Position numbers and translations under genes: made by a program. The notes beneath the pieces were generated by a model. The model was not told the origin of the DNA. It saw nothing but the letters and a program-made list of their open reading frames with translations, and did not search any database. From Kwoniella bestiolae CBS 10118 (lineage: Eukaryota; Basidiomycota; Tremellomycetes; Tremellales; Cryptococcaceae), in the NCBI RefSeq assembly GCF_000512585.2, contig NC_089241.1, positions 6,528,001 through 6,592,000 of the forward strand: 64,000 nucleotides of DNA. The letters are read 5' to 3'. Below, piece by piece: positions 35,901 through 47,558 of the stretch; position 1 is the stretch's first letter; every line of letters begins with the position of its first letter.

Positions 35901-36531
35901 CGATATTCGGTCAACTAGTGAATACGTTGCCCTTGAAAAGCTTGAATCACTATATGCGCTCGACCCGCTCTACGCCTCGCTAATAGTTCACGGAGATTCA
36001 ACAAGATCAAACTTGGTTGCTCTGGCTGTCCTTGATCCAGTCCAGGCTGTGTCGCTCGTTCAGACTGCACTGGGTAAACATCTAAAAGCTGGGGATCTGA
36101 ATGCGCTTGAAAATGCAGTGGGGGATAGGAAGATTAGGAAAGCTGTTTTGAAGAGGTTGGCTAGGACCGCTAAGGAACATAGATTGAATGGGCGAGTATA
36201 TTTGATCAAATTGATCAATGTATCAACGTGAAAGATGAGACTGATGATGGAGAGACTTTAGATTCGAGATGATCAAGGGGATTCATCTGACTGTACAACC
36301 TTTCCCTGAGGAGATCATGACTCCCACTTTCAAGGTTAAGCGGTGAGTTGTTTTTTGGATTTGTCCCATTACTATAAACGGAGATGGAATTGTGGTGTTG
36401 ATTTATGGTGTGATTGGAATAGAAACGTCGCTGCGAAGCGATTCAACCAGGAGATCGAACAGGCTTACAAGGAAGCTGAGTCGCCTGAAAAGGATGAAGG
36501 TGCTGGGGCGGATGCTGCCTCCAAGCTTTAG
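32924..36531 (+). CDS. Long-chain fatty-acid-CoA ligase (746 aa, 20 exons)
   Basis: Exons: 32924-32977, 33037-33070, 33134-33148, 33207-33278, 33354-33777, 33876-34186, 34300-34432, 34501-34507, 34580-34713, 34781-34925, 35013-35126, 35191-35205, 35263-35285, 35349-35436, 35495-35529, 35594-35692, 35767-35841, 35919-36191, 36262-36342, 36423-36531. The frame closes through all 19 junctions. AMP-binding motifs: ISYTSGTTGDPKGV (near 296-309), FLSYLPLSHIFER, YGLTES (482-487), GWFHTGDIGEID and the VKLSQGEYVALEKLE hinge, as in yeast Faa1/Faa4. It activates fatty acids to acyl-CoA with ATP for lipid synthesis, beta-oxidation or protein acylation. There is no evident PTS1 (it ends ASKL; SKL would be the classical signal, so the Ser-Lys-Leu terminus is in fact a PTS1 and points to peroxisomes). 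Intron 36192-36261 has a GC donor; exon 8 is 7 nt. Confidence 0.96.
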
Positions 36532-36902
36532 ATCGATAGGCAATGAGGGAGTACAAGGGGGAATTGCATAAGGGATAGCGATTGGGCCCGGGCCTGTAGG
36601 GTGAAGTGATTTCAGGTCGGAAGGGGTGAAAGGGGAAGATAGGAATGAGCAGTCGGTCATCTAATTAGGTGGTATCTTTGCTTTGTATTTTGCTTTCCGT
36701 TATGGTTATTGATGCAATCGAATATATGTATGCCATTTTTCAGATTGAATTAAGGGATATGACACTCGACTTGAGATAATCATTCACGTTCATCTCTTGT
36801 TCATATCGCATTCACCTACAACCCATTGTGTACGCCTTTCTCCCTCTTACCAAGATATACATATCTTCAACGACGCTTATCGCGAATTCCACGGATCACC
36901 GA
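36532..36902. other. Convergent 3' flanks
   Basis: Between the stops of the acyl-CoA synthetase and HIT genes. AT-rich; nothing else seen. Confidence 0.5.
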
Positions 36903-37962
36903 TCAAAGCTTGGATTTCATCTCTTCGAATATCTTTGTAATCTCGTCCTTTGAGAGCTGCATGAGGTGGGTGGTGTCAGAGCAATGGTCAGTAGTAGTAG
37001 TCTACCTAGACCGCTCGGAGAGCAGTCTAGGTGGATGAGATATCACTCACATCTTTCTGAGCTATAATGACAAAGGGGTTTGACGCAAATCATCAGCATG
37101 CAATAGAGAGAGATGAAATGAAACGACACCACTCACTCGGCCATCCAATAACTAAACCCTCTTCGTCGCCTTTCTCAGCGTATTTGGGGATAACGTGGAA
37201 ATGCACGTGGTCTACTACCTGGTGGGCTGGTCTGCCGTTGTTCTGTGGTTGGGTGGGGGTGTCAGTACTTCACTATATTTTCTTGACTTTGGGTGGAGAT
37301 CCCGTCAATTTTGGACTCAGGTTGATGGAGGTTTAGAGAGTGAGAACGTGGCTCACTTGAAGGATGTTATAGTTCTCTGCTCCCTATTGACCAGAATCAT
37401 ACATTCCATTGTCAGTCAATCCCACTTGATACTTCCTCATGGGTCATGATTCCCCGTGAGACGGAGACCCACCGTAGCTATAGCGAGCTTCTTCAAAGCA
37501 GGGATGATATCCCTCGTCTGGTCGTCTGGCAAATCACTCAACTTGGCAGCGTGGTCTACAAACGAGGATATAGAAAGATTCAGCTCGATCTGTCACCCCG
37601 TCGCTCTTATGGTGAGGATCCTTGATAATGGATCATGATCATAGCTAAGCGAGAGAATAGACGTACGCTTGGGAATTACCAGACAGTGTCCTCTGGCAAT
37701 AGGTCCAATATCCATGAACGCAAAGATCGTGTCTGTTTCGAGAAGTTTCATCCTACGTCGTTATCCACCCCCATCGCCCCCAGCCCCAAGGTATGATGTT
37801 AGATTAGGTCATGCTGCTACAGTGGAAGGAGATACTTGCGAGGGGATTTCACCTGCGCCAATGAAACCCACGTTAATACAGTGCGTGGTATAGATCCTAA
37901 TAGAGAACACTCTACTCACCCTTGATGATCTTGCAGAAGATGCATGAAGCGAGGGAAGTCAT
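36903..37962 (-). CDS. HNT1: HIT-family nucleoside phosphoramidase, Hnt1/HINT-like (140 aa, 8 exons)
   Basis: Exons: 37920-37962, 37840-37852, 37667-37752, 37473-37555, 37357-37383, 37137-37242, 37051-37061, 36903-36956. The protein starts MTSLASCIFCKIIKGEIPSM with the HINT CxxC-type start, then FAFMDIGPIARGHCLVIPK, GAENYNILQNNGRPAHQVVD, and the histidine triad HVHFHV at 96-101, with His100 the expected nucleophile. HINT enzymes hydrolyse AMP-lysine-type phosphoramidates in cytosol and nucleus. Length matches yeast Hnt1. Exon 2 is 13 nt and is followed by a GC-AG intron (37753-37839); only the GC donor restores the GEIPSMKLLETD sequence. Exon 7 is 11 nt. It is divergently arranged with the methyltransferase gene. 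Confidence 0.93.
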
Positions 37963-38529
37963 CGTTGTTGTTGTTCTTATTAGAGTTGCTTTCTTGAGCT
38001 AATCTTGGTATGTAAAGTGCTCTCTCACTCTACTTGTATTGCAATGACTACATTGACATTCCTTTCTCGTACAGTGCGAGATGAGTTGTGGTGTAACCCA
38101 CACCGGCTCGAGCATCACTCGCTTCCGAGCTACTTTACGAGCTACTGTTTGATAAAGTGTGGAGACCCCTTGCACCCATACAAAGAGGTTGCACAATGCC
38201 ACGTCATGACTGGTTTCTTCGGCCTAAATAGCCATCGGGTGAATCGGCCGATGCGAAGTGGAGAAGGTCCACTACGATATGGGAGATGGGAGATGGGCGA
38301 TGGGAGATAACCATATATGCGATACAATCACAGGGAGACAGGCATCTGTCGAGTACCTACAGATAGACGGACTAACGAGTCAGATTCCTCTTATTTGTAT
38401 TTCGGGCGAACTGGACAAAGAACGACTCAATTGTTTCATATTGCAGGTCGGCGACACAAAAAGGTATAAAACCCCCTCGTCGTCAGCAGGTTCAAGTCAA
38501 ATCACGTATCACTCTTTTCTACACGTACA
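37963..38529. other. Divergent promoter region
   Basis: 568 bases between HNT1 and the methyltransferase gene. Contains a short GGGAGAT-type repeat (about 38276-38310) and a TATA box at 38465. Confidence 0.5.
38465..38470 (+). promoter_or_regulatory. TATA box for the methyltransferase gene
   Basis: TATAAA about 60 bases before ATG 38530, in a good core-promoter position for a short leader. Confidence 0.65.
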
Positions 38530-39747
38530 ATGTCCTACACCTCCAATTTGACCAATCATGATCCCTCGAAATACCAATCCAACGCCTCGTTCGTCTACTC
38601 GTCTGCCAACTCGTCTCCTGTCCTACAACTCCTCGATGCTCAGCCTGGAGAGAAGATCATAGATCTGGGATGTGGGACTGGGCAATTGACTGTGCAGATT
38701 CAGGGGATGGTAGGTGATGAGGGGGAGGTGGTAGGTGTTGATAGTAATGAGGGGATGGTGAGTCTTCAAGGCCTACTATCTTCAAAACAATATCCATCGA
38801 AACATGTATAGTATGAGCTATGGTCAGATAACGATACTGATGATGAAATCTAACATAGCTTCAATCGGCCAGATCCACCTCGCCCACCTCAATACCATAC
38901 ATCCAAGCAGATATCCAAGATCCCTCATCATTCGCTTCCTCCCATCCAGACTTGAAGGGGAAATTCGATAAAGTGTTTACGTCCGCGACATTACATTGGT
39001 GTAAATCCTCTCCTGGGGGGGTGTGCGAGTTGGTAAGTTGGTTGTTGAAACCTGGAGGAAAGTTTGTCTTTGAATTTGGTGGATTCGGGAATTGGTAAGT
39101 CTTAGGTATTCTTATTCTTGTCTCTCTGTTCTATCAATTAATTGTACATTCCACAGCCTGACCACCCTTACTCCCGCTACATCAAATATGTTCTCTTCAA
39201 CGATTGAACCTCATTCACAGAGACGCTTTGACTGACTCGATAAATTCTTGTTTCGTGCTGCAGCGTTGGCATACGATCAGGCCTACATCAATCCCTCAAA
39301 TCTATAGAAATCGATCCAATCCCCCTGGATCCATGGTATTTCCCCACAACAGGGCAGTACGAGAAAGTACGTGCCAGACCGTACCTCATGCCTGCCTCGA
39401 ACTTTCCCCAGGGATAAACTGAATTCCCCTGCAATACTATCCAGGTACTCAACTCCGCATCTCTAATCCCTCAAGCTGTATCCCTCGTTCCTCGTCCTAC
39501 ACCACTCCCCACGAACCTCAAGGGGTGGCTCGAGACGTTCGCTCGGAATTCCTTCTTATCGACTTTATCTGACGAGCAGGCCAACCAAGTGTTGGATGAT
39601 GTAGTGGAGAGATGTAGGGTCGATAATTATTGGTCGACTCATAATCCTGGTATAGGAATTGAGCCTACTTCTAGTTCCAGTGGAGGGGAAGAGGGATGGG
39701 AGGTCATGTATATTAGATTGAGGGGATGGGCCACTAAGCCTGAATAG
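38530..39747 (+). CDS. SAM-dependent methyltransferase, trans-aconitate-methyltransferase-like (289 aa, 4 exons)
   Basis: Exons are 38530-38757, 38859-39094, 39264-39366 and 39445-39747. Motif I is IIDLGCGTGQLT (residues 43-54), followed by GEVVGVDSNEGM (acidic residue binding the ribose of SAM), IPYIQADIQD, FDKVFTSATLHWC and the post-motif LKPGGKFVFEFGG. ATLHW is the hallmark of Tam-like enzymes, which methylate trans-aconitate or related acids. The N-terminal DPSKYQSNASFVYSSA segment is the usual substrate lid of this family. Cytosolic, with no targeting signal. The actual substrate is not established by the sequence. Confidence 0.9.
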
Positions 39748-40164
39748 GGTATCATCAGGGATAGTTGGTTGATCTGTACTTATACATTGGACGGCTGAGT
39801 AGAGTAGAGCAAAGTAAAAGAATGAATGCATATTATATTGTACTCATATTCAGATTCCATTCTTGGTATGTGTTGCTCATCGTCGACATGAACTAGAGAA
39901 CGAATACCAGGGATACTGAATTATATATTGAGTTGATAATTGAAGAGGAAGGAAATAGCTTTTTCTGTTTGTTTTATGAGTTTTCTTGGAAACGCCCGTT
40001 TGTTCACACCCGCTATCCATCCCTTCAACTTCTTATTCTCCTCCAAACCCTATACTCTTGCCTCCTCGCGCACCTCCCTCCTCCTAATCCAGCTTCGCTT
40101 CATCGTCCCCTCCTCTTCCTTCCGCCTTCAGTCTCTTCACTGACATTTAGTGTCGATGACGCTA
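39748..40164. other. Convergent 3' flanks
   Basis: Between the methyltransferase stop and the sugar-transporter stop. Nothing else seen. Confidence 0.5.
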
Positions 40165-42439
40165 TTACTTGTCATCCACCTCCCTTCGACCTTCTTCAGT
40201 AGATTCGCCGGATCTTTGGGAATGCTCGACCGAAGGAAGTACGTCCGCATTGGCCAACGAGATTTTCGATCCGCCATCGAAGGCTAGGGCGATCTCCTCG
40301 AGGGTGTATCCTTTGGTTTCTACCATGACTAGATACGATCGAACGAAAAAGGTGACATCAGCAAAAGTAAGTCAAAGTCAAAACTCAGGGATGGACCCGA
40401 AGTGCGTGAGGGATAGGCAAAACTTACAGAAGTATACCAAGACGAACTCGATAACTACCAAAGGCATATAGACGATATAGTATTTATAGCCTACACGGAA
40501 CATCTGATTAGCAAACGATGTTTGACAGAACGAGTACGAGTACAAGGGTTAACCCACCAATAGCGTCCAAAGCGATAGCATCGACCCAAGCGACATACGC
40601 TCCTTGCAATTGATATACCGTATTCCAAACCAACAGACCCTTGGATCTCATTGAGAAAGTCTGCACCTCCGATGCGTAGGGGTAGATGATGGGACATGCG
40701 AAGTTGAAGAAACCTTGGTATATCCATACGAGGGAGACAGTAGCTATACCGGCTGAGGTGTTGACTTCGCCAGTGTTGGAGTATACGCCGCTACAGTGTA
40801 ACAATCATTATTATAAGTGACATACTCATATGTCTCATAAATGAGTAATAGTGGTATTCAGAAGGGAAGAAGAGTTTTACTCACCCAGAAACACATAATC
40901 CGATCAAACAAAGTAACAAGAACGGCCAAGTGAACAACACAATCTTCCTTCTACCCACGAATTTGCTAGTGTACACAGCAGCGATCTGACAGAACCACGT
41001 GAATCCGTTCAAACCAGCTGCGATACCAGTTTGGGTCGTCGCATTGGTGATCCCAACCTGGTCAAACACGATGGTGTAGTAAGTGTACAAGATGGACGCT
41101 CCAGACATGTTAAACAAGAATGGCATGAGGGTGGCCAACCCCAGTCGATGTCTGTTGGATCGTCCCTTGAGGATGGTAGACCATTTCTCCGCTTTGGCGT
41201 TCTTCTCCTGGGTGATAGCGCTCTTCATCTCTTCGTATTCGAATAGAACTAGTGGATCTTGCGGATCACCATTCCCATGGTAGGTTACCATAAATTGGAA
41301 TGCCTCTTCTTCCCTACCGTGGGCGAATAACCACCTAGGAGTTTCAGGTACGAATTGGACGGCAACGAGGATGTAGACGGCGAAGCCTACTTGGATGATG
41401 TAGGGGATACGCCAGGACCAGGAACCTTGCATGTAGCCTACGCAGCCGAAGATCACCCAACCTTCGATGAAGAGTCCGAGGATGTACCATGAATTCTGTG
41501 GGGGTATATCAATCAGCGTCAGGTGATGGTATGTTTTTGGGGAGGTGGGACACTCACCCAGGCATGGGCGACGGTCGATCGAGATCTGGGATGACTAATC
41601 TCTTGAACGACGATCAAACTGGTCATGAGGAAGGAAGTGAGTCCAAAACCGATAATGACTCTTCCAACGCAGAATACTACAACAGGATTTACATCAGTTC
41701 AAACGATCTCTCATTAGAGGGGGGACGAGGAGAACCCACGAGCATATCCGTTGGCTCCAGATACACCAGCGATACAACCGATAATAGACCCAAGAAGAAT
41801 AGTAACACCGTAGACTAGACATACCAGAAGGATAATGTCAGCTAGCACCCTACAATGAGATGGAAGATATGCTCACATCGAATACCCCATCTTCGACCGA
41901 AGTGCTCATCGATATAGGTGATGATGGGTCCAACAGCAACACCGGAGAAAGAACCGCAAGCGTTCAAAAGACCAAGTTTGACACCGTTAGGATATCCGAC
42001 GTCAGCTTGCCAGGCGTCGGAGGCTTGAAGACCTGAGATGAGGGATCCGTCGTCTATAGAAGTCGTAACATATGATCAGCGGGAAGTCTTTCGAGAGTCA
42101 TGAGGAATGTCGATCACGTACATCCGTTCAAGAGCATTCCCACGGCTACGATACTCAGGAAGCTGCAAGAGTAAAGAACTTGTCAGTCGGTCTTCATCGA
42201 CAAAAGCAAGGTAAACGAGAGGAGTCAACTCACAAGTTGAGTTTGAGTTGTCCCTTGTTTTCGTACCATTTCAAATGATCGCTCGCATTGGGGCTATACA
42301 AAGCATCAAGGCCAAGTCAGTATGTCTCACCATCCACACCATACCATAGCTTAACTCCGCTGTCTAGCTTCAAGCGAGAACAAGTTGAGTGAGTGAATCG
42401 AAAGACAACTCACATAGCTTGCCAATTAGTAGTCGACAT
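40165..42439 (-). CDS. MFS sugar transporter, hexose/lactose-permease-like (522 aa, 10 exons)
   Basis: Exons: 42414-42439, 42234-42293, 42122-42162, 41877-42053, 41740-41814, 41558-41676, 40885-41495, 40558-40790, 40428-40490, 40165-40328. Twelve membrane segments are expected from the hydropathy pattern. Sugar-porter signatures: GYDGSLISGLQA in helix 1, EHFGRRWGIR after helix 2, GRVIIGFG, PETPRWLFAHGR between helices 6 and 7, and VETKGYTLEEIALAF at the end of helix 12. The sequence style (NASDHLKWYENKGQLKLNFF at the start) resembles fungal lactose permease and hexose carriers. Substrate cannot be read from sequence. A pyrimidine-rich leader of about 700 bases precedes the start, in a 1.7-kb divergent promoter region. 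Confidence 0.94.
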
Positions 42440-44133
42440 CTTTGATATCCACAAAAATCAAAGTATGACAGACAACCTATTGTACAACCCATTCCACCCG
42501 TGAGCTCAAGACGGAAACACGTTTAAAAGCAACTAGCGACGCAGGCATTATCCTGATCCGCTAACGACGGTATAATCTCAGCTCGAGTTAATTCCCATCT
42601 TTCATTTTCTCTCTCGCACTCTCTTCCTAGGAAAAGAGGTATAGAGAGAGAATTGAGGGAATCTCGGCACCCGTGTTGCTTTTTGAATCTAACATTTCAT
42701 TTTTTCACTTTCTACTTCTGCTTCTGCTAGAAGCAAATGCAAGAGAGCAAAAAGCGTTTATCAAGATCTGTTGAAGATTCTGATAAATGAAACAAGATAG
42801 ATTGTCAAATGTCTCTTTTGTCTTCATTTTGATTTAGAGAACTTTTAGACTAGCAATTCTTTTCTCTGATTCTGCACTTCACGTTGTATCATCATGATGA
42901 TAGTATACTTGGTTTCGATTTATACCGCGTCGGATTCAAGATGCAAGGAATGATCACCTCGAGATTGATAAGATCTCATGGTGCGTATTTTGGGTTTCTG
43001 ATTACTGACCTAGAGTGTAGATAGTATTTTGAGGATTTGACTGGGATTGAGTCGAGTATGTTGATATGAATGAAATCAAGAGAAAGAAGGAGTGAGGAAG
43101 GAAGAAGACGAATCGATCTGTATATATATGTATGCTAAATAGAAATATCGAGAGGTGGGGAGGGTACGGTGCGATCTCTTGGTATTTTTCGATGGATCCT
43201 CTTCTCACGCTAACTGGCTACAAGTTGAAAATTGCGTAATATGGGGGGGTAAAGCGGATCTCCGTGACTCCACCAAATTCGAAATTGATCCTCACATATA
43301 TCCGGTGAGTTCGTGATAACGAATGATAGGCTGGCAGCCTGACTGAATTGATCGGAGAGAAGTTTGTGATATCTTTGACCCCCATCAACAAATACTCCCT
43401 CTGACTCGACGAGTACGGGTGGGTGATCCGACGCATTCCTAGATCCGTGCGTAGAAGCATGTTATTAAGTGTCAGTTCATATACAGTAGATATAAATCCG
43501 CCGGCCAAGGCCAGTGCGGAGAACAGGGAAGCCGTGACCACACTCGTACTTCTGACAGCATGCGACGCTGATGCGGCTCATCCCTCATATCTTTGGCATT
43601 TGCATCTGAGCATCTTAGCCCCTCTGATTGGAGAGTGCGGATGGTCGGAAGATATACTCTCATCCGCATGCATGCTCTCATTTTAACCATAATCGATAAT
43701 CCCGGCAGGCAGTGAAGCCGCTATGAGCGGATACTGGGAGCATAAGGGTAGGCGAGTCCGTGCCGTGCCTTGCCTTAGGACAGGCCGGTTCAACGTACTC
43801 GAGTACTATCACTATACAGTACTCGAGTACAGTACGAACTCAAGATCAAAAATAGATACAAACAAACGTAAACGACACGACACAGCATTGCATGGATGAG
43901 TAAACTCCAGTACTCCAGTGAGACAGACAGGACGGGGAGACGAAATCGCTCGGCATCCTCAACTCAAGCTTGCTCATTGGTTTGATGGTGTAGACGTAGA
44001 TAAATACACTTAGTATTGTTATATCAGAAAGACAAGTGGAGGTGGTCAACTCGGACCTACTTCCTCGTCCTTTTCTAACTTTCCCCTTTCCTTCTCCCCA
44101 GCCATCAACTTCCCTCTCACCTCGCAGATCACG
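42440..44133. other. Large divergent promoter region with twin palindromes
   Basis: 1.7 kb between the sugar transporter (minus) and the large membrane protein (plus). It contains AT-rich leader sequence, a CT-rich tract near 42590-42740 and two copies of GTACTCGAGTAC (43795, 43819). Minus frames at 43002-43208, 43218-43541 and 43472-43690 were judged spurious. Confidence 0.5.
43795..43830. promoter_or_regulatory. Two identical 12-bp palindromes, 24 bp apart
   Basis: GTACTCGAGTAC occurs at 43795-43806 and again at 43819-43830; each copy is a perfect palindrome. Their 24-bp centre-to-centre spacing is close to two helical turns, which suits two dimers on one face of the DNA. They lie about 305-340 bases upstream of the ATG at 44134. 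Confidence 0.6.
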
Positions 44134-47100
44134 ATGGACATCGACAAATCCGCTGTCCCACCCCCTCCTCGCCGCAAACGATCAGTCAAGCGATGTCTCT
44201 GCATATCATGTATCCTCCTCGCTATCGGTGTAGGCATATTCATCGCCGTCACTCTCATCTCAGCAGCTAGGACGACGATAGAATGGACAAGAAACCCACA
44301 CAAGGCATTATTGTACAATGGGACCATCACACCTGATCTCATCAGCGCTCAAGTGGTCAAACCTCTTATAGATAGTCAGACAAAATTCGATATACTCTTT
44401 ACGGTATATGCTAGGATACCGAACGAGGAGGTGGAAGATGAGAAGCAGAGGAAGGAGTATGCGGATGAAGGCGATTGGAAAGCTGAGGAGTATACTGGAA
44501 ACGAGCTGGCTATAGCTGCCAAGACAGGTAAATCACCTGTGGAAATTAGGTATCTCCCTGCGGAAAGGGTGATATATCAGGATGTGGTATTCGAAGAGTT
44601 GACTCTGGACGATAAGGACGTTGAGAAGATGATCAAGTTTGAGCTACCCTTGAAGAGGTTGTGAGTCATCATTACTTTTTGACCTATATCTCTAGTCTGT
44701 TCTGCCTGTTCCTTGCCATCCTCGTACCTGCCCTCACTGTTTTCATCCCACTTTTGCTCTCTTCTCTGCTATCGGACTCTTCGCAATATCATCAGTGTAT
44801 TGATCGCTAATACTGGGGATTGATCTGAAGTTACGACGACCAAATCTATCCACAGGACGTAAGAGGCGCTATCGCATTATTACCTCACCGACCAAGCAAA
44901 TTAGATAGGTTAGATAATTTCACGAGCTGGAAACCTGAAGAAGGGCAATATCCTGTGAGAATCAATGAAAAGTGAGTATATATATATCTGTTGATTCCCC
45001 TCTGCCTCTTACAACAGCACCTGCAATCCATCCTTTCCAAAGGACCCTTTCCCCCTCCCCCTCCCTTATCCCCATCCCCTTCCGTCTTTCAACGCAATTT
45101 TCTGCAAGGGAGCCTTCCCTTCACAAAGAGCTGACTGACTATCAACCCTTATGCAGATATATACAATCCTCCAACCTCTATCCCAAAGATGAAGATCACA
45201 CGATCCAGTGGCAAGCCCTCGAGCAGCTGACATACGCATTTCCATTGATCGAGTTTCACAATCACGGTGATCCATGCAATTCTACTGAGACGAAAGTCGA
45301 TTATGAGGAGTTCGAAGACGATCTGTACGCCAGTATACGCGATGAAGAGGAACATGTCGAAAAGAAAGATGAAACATCAGAAACTGGGTCTCAGATCAGC
45401 AAAGGACCAGCGAACACGAAGCATGAGAAGAAACCCAAGTCGTGGATGCATCCCCATATAGTAGCCAGGTGAGCTCATCTTCTCTTCTCCGATACTTTTT
45501 GGACAACAACCTCCTTGTATATCGTCTCGAGACGAGGATACAACAGCTCATACTGAATATTGTAGATCCCACGTATATATGATCAAGGAGACAAGATTTT
45601 TCGACAGAAAAGCTTATGATAAAGCACATAAGGAGCTTCGAAAGATTGCCGTGAGTTTCGCAACCATTAGAATCTCACCTCCCCTTTTCGTCTCCCCGAA
45701 TCGAGCAACAGTAATGAGGCCGACTTTGCAAGGTCATGTGTTTGCAATTCTGCGTGATTATAAATTGAATACACGCTAATCATGAACTGTGATGGTGTAG
45801 TGCGGCAAAGCCTCTTCAGGTAATCATATCTCAAGATTCTTTTGCTCGAGGACCTACCCCGCAAATGGACACTGGGAAAATCGCTTTGTCCTGAACCCCG
45901 AAGGGTCAGACGCTAGGAAAAAGAATAAGGAATTGGCATATGGACCGTATCTCGATGCGATATATCACGCTGCGGGACCCAAGGTATGGATATTTTGCAC
46001 CATCAGTCTACTTCCTGGCTGAATCCTGATCACTGATCACGACCATTTCGGTGGGATAGGATGTTCACGCTTTACCGGTCACTCGACATAACTGTTCCAC
46101 CTCGCCCACCCTCACCCCAGATCCCGAAACCTTGCCGATCAACTTTACTCTCCGGTTCTCGTCCCTCACACCAGCAAGAGTGAGCTTACTGAACAATTTT
46201 GTGCGATATCATCGAGTGGCCCACAACGCTAGTGATTTCGAAAGAGCAAGTTCCCATAATGACTGGGAACAAGCCAGTGGTGTATTTGGAGCGAAGAAGG
46301 AAGGGACCCACCCTATTCGACGATTGATCATCACCACTCTGCGAACATTCTTGGCCTTCCCTATCTTGATTCTGAATTTGATCTACTGGTACACCCGGTC
46401 CACGACAGTCGGGATCAATCATCCAGCCACGTACATCTCCTCGGGCGGTCTATTGCTTACTGCGCTGGTGGGGATTGCACAAGGTTTCAAGGATGTTGAT
46501 GGATGGTCGGATGGGGTTTTGCTGGTGTTACTTACTGTATTCGAGATTGTACCTGCCATTTTGCAACTTAAAGCTACATTACCGATCGAGCTTGTTTGGG
46601 ATGGGTGGTGGAAGTTTAGTGTCAGGAGATGGAGATGGAGTCATAACGAGCGGAACAGTATGAGGAGAGGTACCGGTGTGGATCAGAGGATATGGGTAGG
46701 AGTGAGTGATTTCGATGAAGTTCGATATCACCACACGCAATCCTCAACCTTTCCAGTGACTCAAGCCTAAGCTGGGATTAAAGCTTACATTGCGATGACA
46801 TTCTCAATCTTTAGGTGTTCATCCTCCTCTTCTTGATACTGTACATCCCCCTCAAGTACTCCCTAGCACTTATCCACCCCTCGATTCTCCCTCCACCTCC
46901 AATCCCGTCTACCACACCATCAATCATACGAGACATACACGAAAGCCAAATATTCACCTCCCTCTCGCGTACTCTCGAAATCTTCTCCCTGATCTTACAA
47001 GTGGCGCACAATCACCACAACTTGACTTTCGCAGGGAATTATAAGATCACCACATACATGATATTGGGATATACGATATCGGAGCTGGTATATCTTTTCC

Positions 47101-47237
47101 CATCTATCATAGGAGAATATCACATGAGGATGGGGTTGGCGTATATCACGGTGATTGAGGTTGGGATTGAGGCGGTATTGGTATGGCAGGCTTGGAAGTT
47201 ACCTAAAGTGGATCAGAAGGTAGAGGAGGAGAATTAG
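44134..47237 (+). CDS. Large multi-pass membrane protein of unknown function (770 aa, 7 exons)
   Basis: Exons: 44134-44660, 44831-44971, 45157-45468, 45566-45650, 45801-45983, 46060-46701, 46815-47237. A short basic cytosolic tail (PPPPRRKRSVKR) is followed by a membrane anchor at about 22-44. A long extracytoplasmic domain of some 450 residues comes next, with acidic and Lys-rich insertions and N-glycosylation sites (NGT, NFT, NCS). The C-terminal third has five or six membrane segments: LIITTLRTFLAFPILILNLI near 505, ISSGGLLLTALVGIA, GVLLVLLTVFEIVPAILQL, FILLFLILYIPLKYSLALI and two after 690. This one-plus-several topology with a large lumenal domain recalls secretory-pathway membrane proteins, but I do not recognise the family. 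The frame closes at all junctions. Confidence 0.85.
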
Positions 47238-47432
47238 ATGAGTTCCATGAGTAAGGATAAGTAGAAGAAGATTGGTCTATATCTAGATGTAGATAGTTAT
47301 GACATATGCAAATCTCTCATACACAATGCACTGAACGAAATTCAACGGTCTGATGGGATGGACACCATCATCTCAAGTCACCAGTCTTCCCCTGCTCACT
47401 CACAGCGACTACGCCTCCGCCCCGTCCCACCC

Positions 47433-47442
47433 AAAACAAAAA
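47433..47442 (-). terminator. RNA polymerase III terminator of the 5S gene
   Basis: On the minus strand T5-G-T4 follows directly on the 3' end of the 5S sequence, the expected pol III stop. Confidence 0.8.
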
Positions 47443-47558
47443 CTACAGCACCCGGGATTCCCAAGTGGTCCCCCACCTTGGTACTAACCGGGCGATAGGC
47501 AGGATCGCTGCGCAGAGCGGACGGGATGCGGCTCTTTCTGCCTTCTATGGCCGTAGAT
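47441..47558 (-). rRNA. 5S ribosomal RNA
   Basis: 118 nt on the minus strand, starting ATCTACGGCCATAG and ending GGGTGCTGTAGTT. Fungal 5S hallmarks: CCGCATCCCGTCCG, then GTTAGTACCAAGGTGGGGGA and CCACTTGGGAATCC. Helix I pairs the ends (ATCTACGGC with GCTGTAGTT, with one mismatch). Helix II pairs AGGCAG (16-21) with CTGCCT (57-62). Relative to the basidiomycete 5S I remember, both strands of helix II differ together, so pairing is kept and the gene is probably functional. A TATA-like CATATAAG lies about 30 bases upstream on the minus strand. 5S genes dispersed singly among protein genes are known in many fungi. Confidence 0.93.

Noticed and set aside
44134..47237. Assignment of the large membrane protein to a named family
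   Set aside because: Topology alone is not enough and no family motif could be recognised, so it is left unnamed.
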